NCBI GenBank assembly: GCA_019636345.1
Contig: JAHBXQ010000003.1
Span: 124,001-188,000, forward strand
Direction of reading: 5' to 3'
DNA from: Pirellulales bacterium
GTDB taxonomy: Bacteria > Planctomycetota > Planctomycetia > Pirellulales > Lacipirellulaceae
DNA: 64,000 nucleotides
In this document: piece by piece, positions 63,810 through 64,000 of the stretch
Layout: each line of letters opens with the position of its first letter
Position numbering within the stretch: position 1 is the stretch's first letter
Position numbers and translations under genes: made by a program
The notes under the pieces: generated by a model
Database searches by the model: none
Told to the model about the DNA's origin: nothing
The model's input: only the letters and a program-made list of their open reading frames with translations

Positions 63810-64000
63810 ATGTCGCAAACTTCGCTCGTTTTGACCGTGCTGGGGCCCGATCGGCCGGGGATCGTCGAGCAGATCGCCGCCGTCGTCGCCGAACACGGCG
63901 GCAACTGGATCGAAAGCCGGATGGCTCGGCTCGCGGGGCAGTTTGCCGGGATTTTGCGAGTCGAGATTGCTGCCGAGGGAGCGGCAGGCTTGACCGCTGC
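63810..64000 (+). CDS. ACT-domain protein, GcvR-like (3' end missing)
   Basis: The first 63 residues are visible before the window ends. SLVLTVLGPDRPGIVEQIAA is the classic ACT-domain opening, followed by VVAEHGGNWIESRMARLAGQ and FAGILRVEI. This is the pattern of glycine cleavage system transcriptional repressor GcvR and similar two-ACT proteins that bind amino acids. Whether the second ACT domain is present cannot be seen. The start ATG 63810 lies 95 bases after the P-II gene on the same strand. Confidence 0.8.
   Translation, partial: MSQTSLVLTVLGPDRPGIVEQIAAVVAEHGGNWIESRMARLAGQFAGILRVEIAAEGAAGLTA

Overview
The window is GC-rich, densely coded bacterial chromosome and most likely comes from a planctomycete, probably the Pirellulales and their relatives. 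The evidence is the combination of several lineage-typical features: a DUF1559 pilin-like protein with an H-X9-DG motif, PEP-CTERM proteins (one carrying a dockerin-type repeat), an ECF sigma factor with a long C-terminal extension, a DUF2617 protein, HEXXH secreted proteins of planctomycete type, and short palindromic and 'boilerplate' intergenic repeats. No rRNA, CRISPR array, prophage or insertion sequence was seen. The one tRNA is tRNA-His.

Layout. 1-8.2 kb: the 3' part of a TolC-like efflux protein, a convergent fatty-acyl-AMP ligase fused to an acyl carrier domain, a membrane-anchored protein, a lipoprotein, a HerA-like ATPase, tRNA-His and a 41-residue membrane protein. 8.3-16.6 kb: a secreted HEXXH protein, a sugar-phosphate isomerase/epimerase, a secreted protein of unknown role, a CorA-like protein, an unusual sigma factor and oligoendopeptidase F. 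16.7-27.7 kb: FabH, a possible nuclease, PyrE, a LysM protein with a degenerate L,D-transpeptidase domain, an endonuclease III relative, DUF2617, a hydrolase, a TPR protein, a lone receiver protein and GlyA.

27.8-34.9 kb, minus strand: a four-gene cassette of GAF-HlyD, HlyD, PqqD/M50/HlyD and a secreted HEXXH protein. It looks like a peptide-processing or export machine without its own ABC transporter. 35.3-45.3 kb: InfA, a secreted protein, LysA, a HEXXH protein, a quinone reductase, then two dynamin-like GTPases flanking a gene of unknown family. 45.4-52.2 kb: an LptD homologue, an MMPL/RND permease and a beta-helix protein.

52.4-56.2 kb is the most interesting part. A near-consensus promoter drives a clear cobalamin riboswitch, followed by a pilin-like DUF1559 gene, a translationally coupled beta-propeller/dockerin/PEP-CTERM gene and a second PEP-CTERM gene, closed by two tandem terminators. 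I infer a vitamin B12-repressed, surface-anchored cobalamin capture system, an analogue of the BtuG/BtuH surface proteins of Bacteroidetes. 56.1-64 kb returns to housekeeping: an AroE-family protein with altered catalytic residues, BioD, EpmA, ThyA/FolA/Tag, a 2Fe-2S ferredoxin, a P-II protein and the start of an ACT-domain protein.

Functions rest on motif and family recognition by eye. No database search was run. Start codons were chosen from ribosome binding sites, signal peptides and family length, and are flagged where uncertain.
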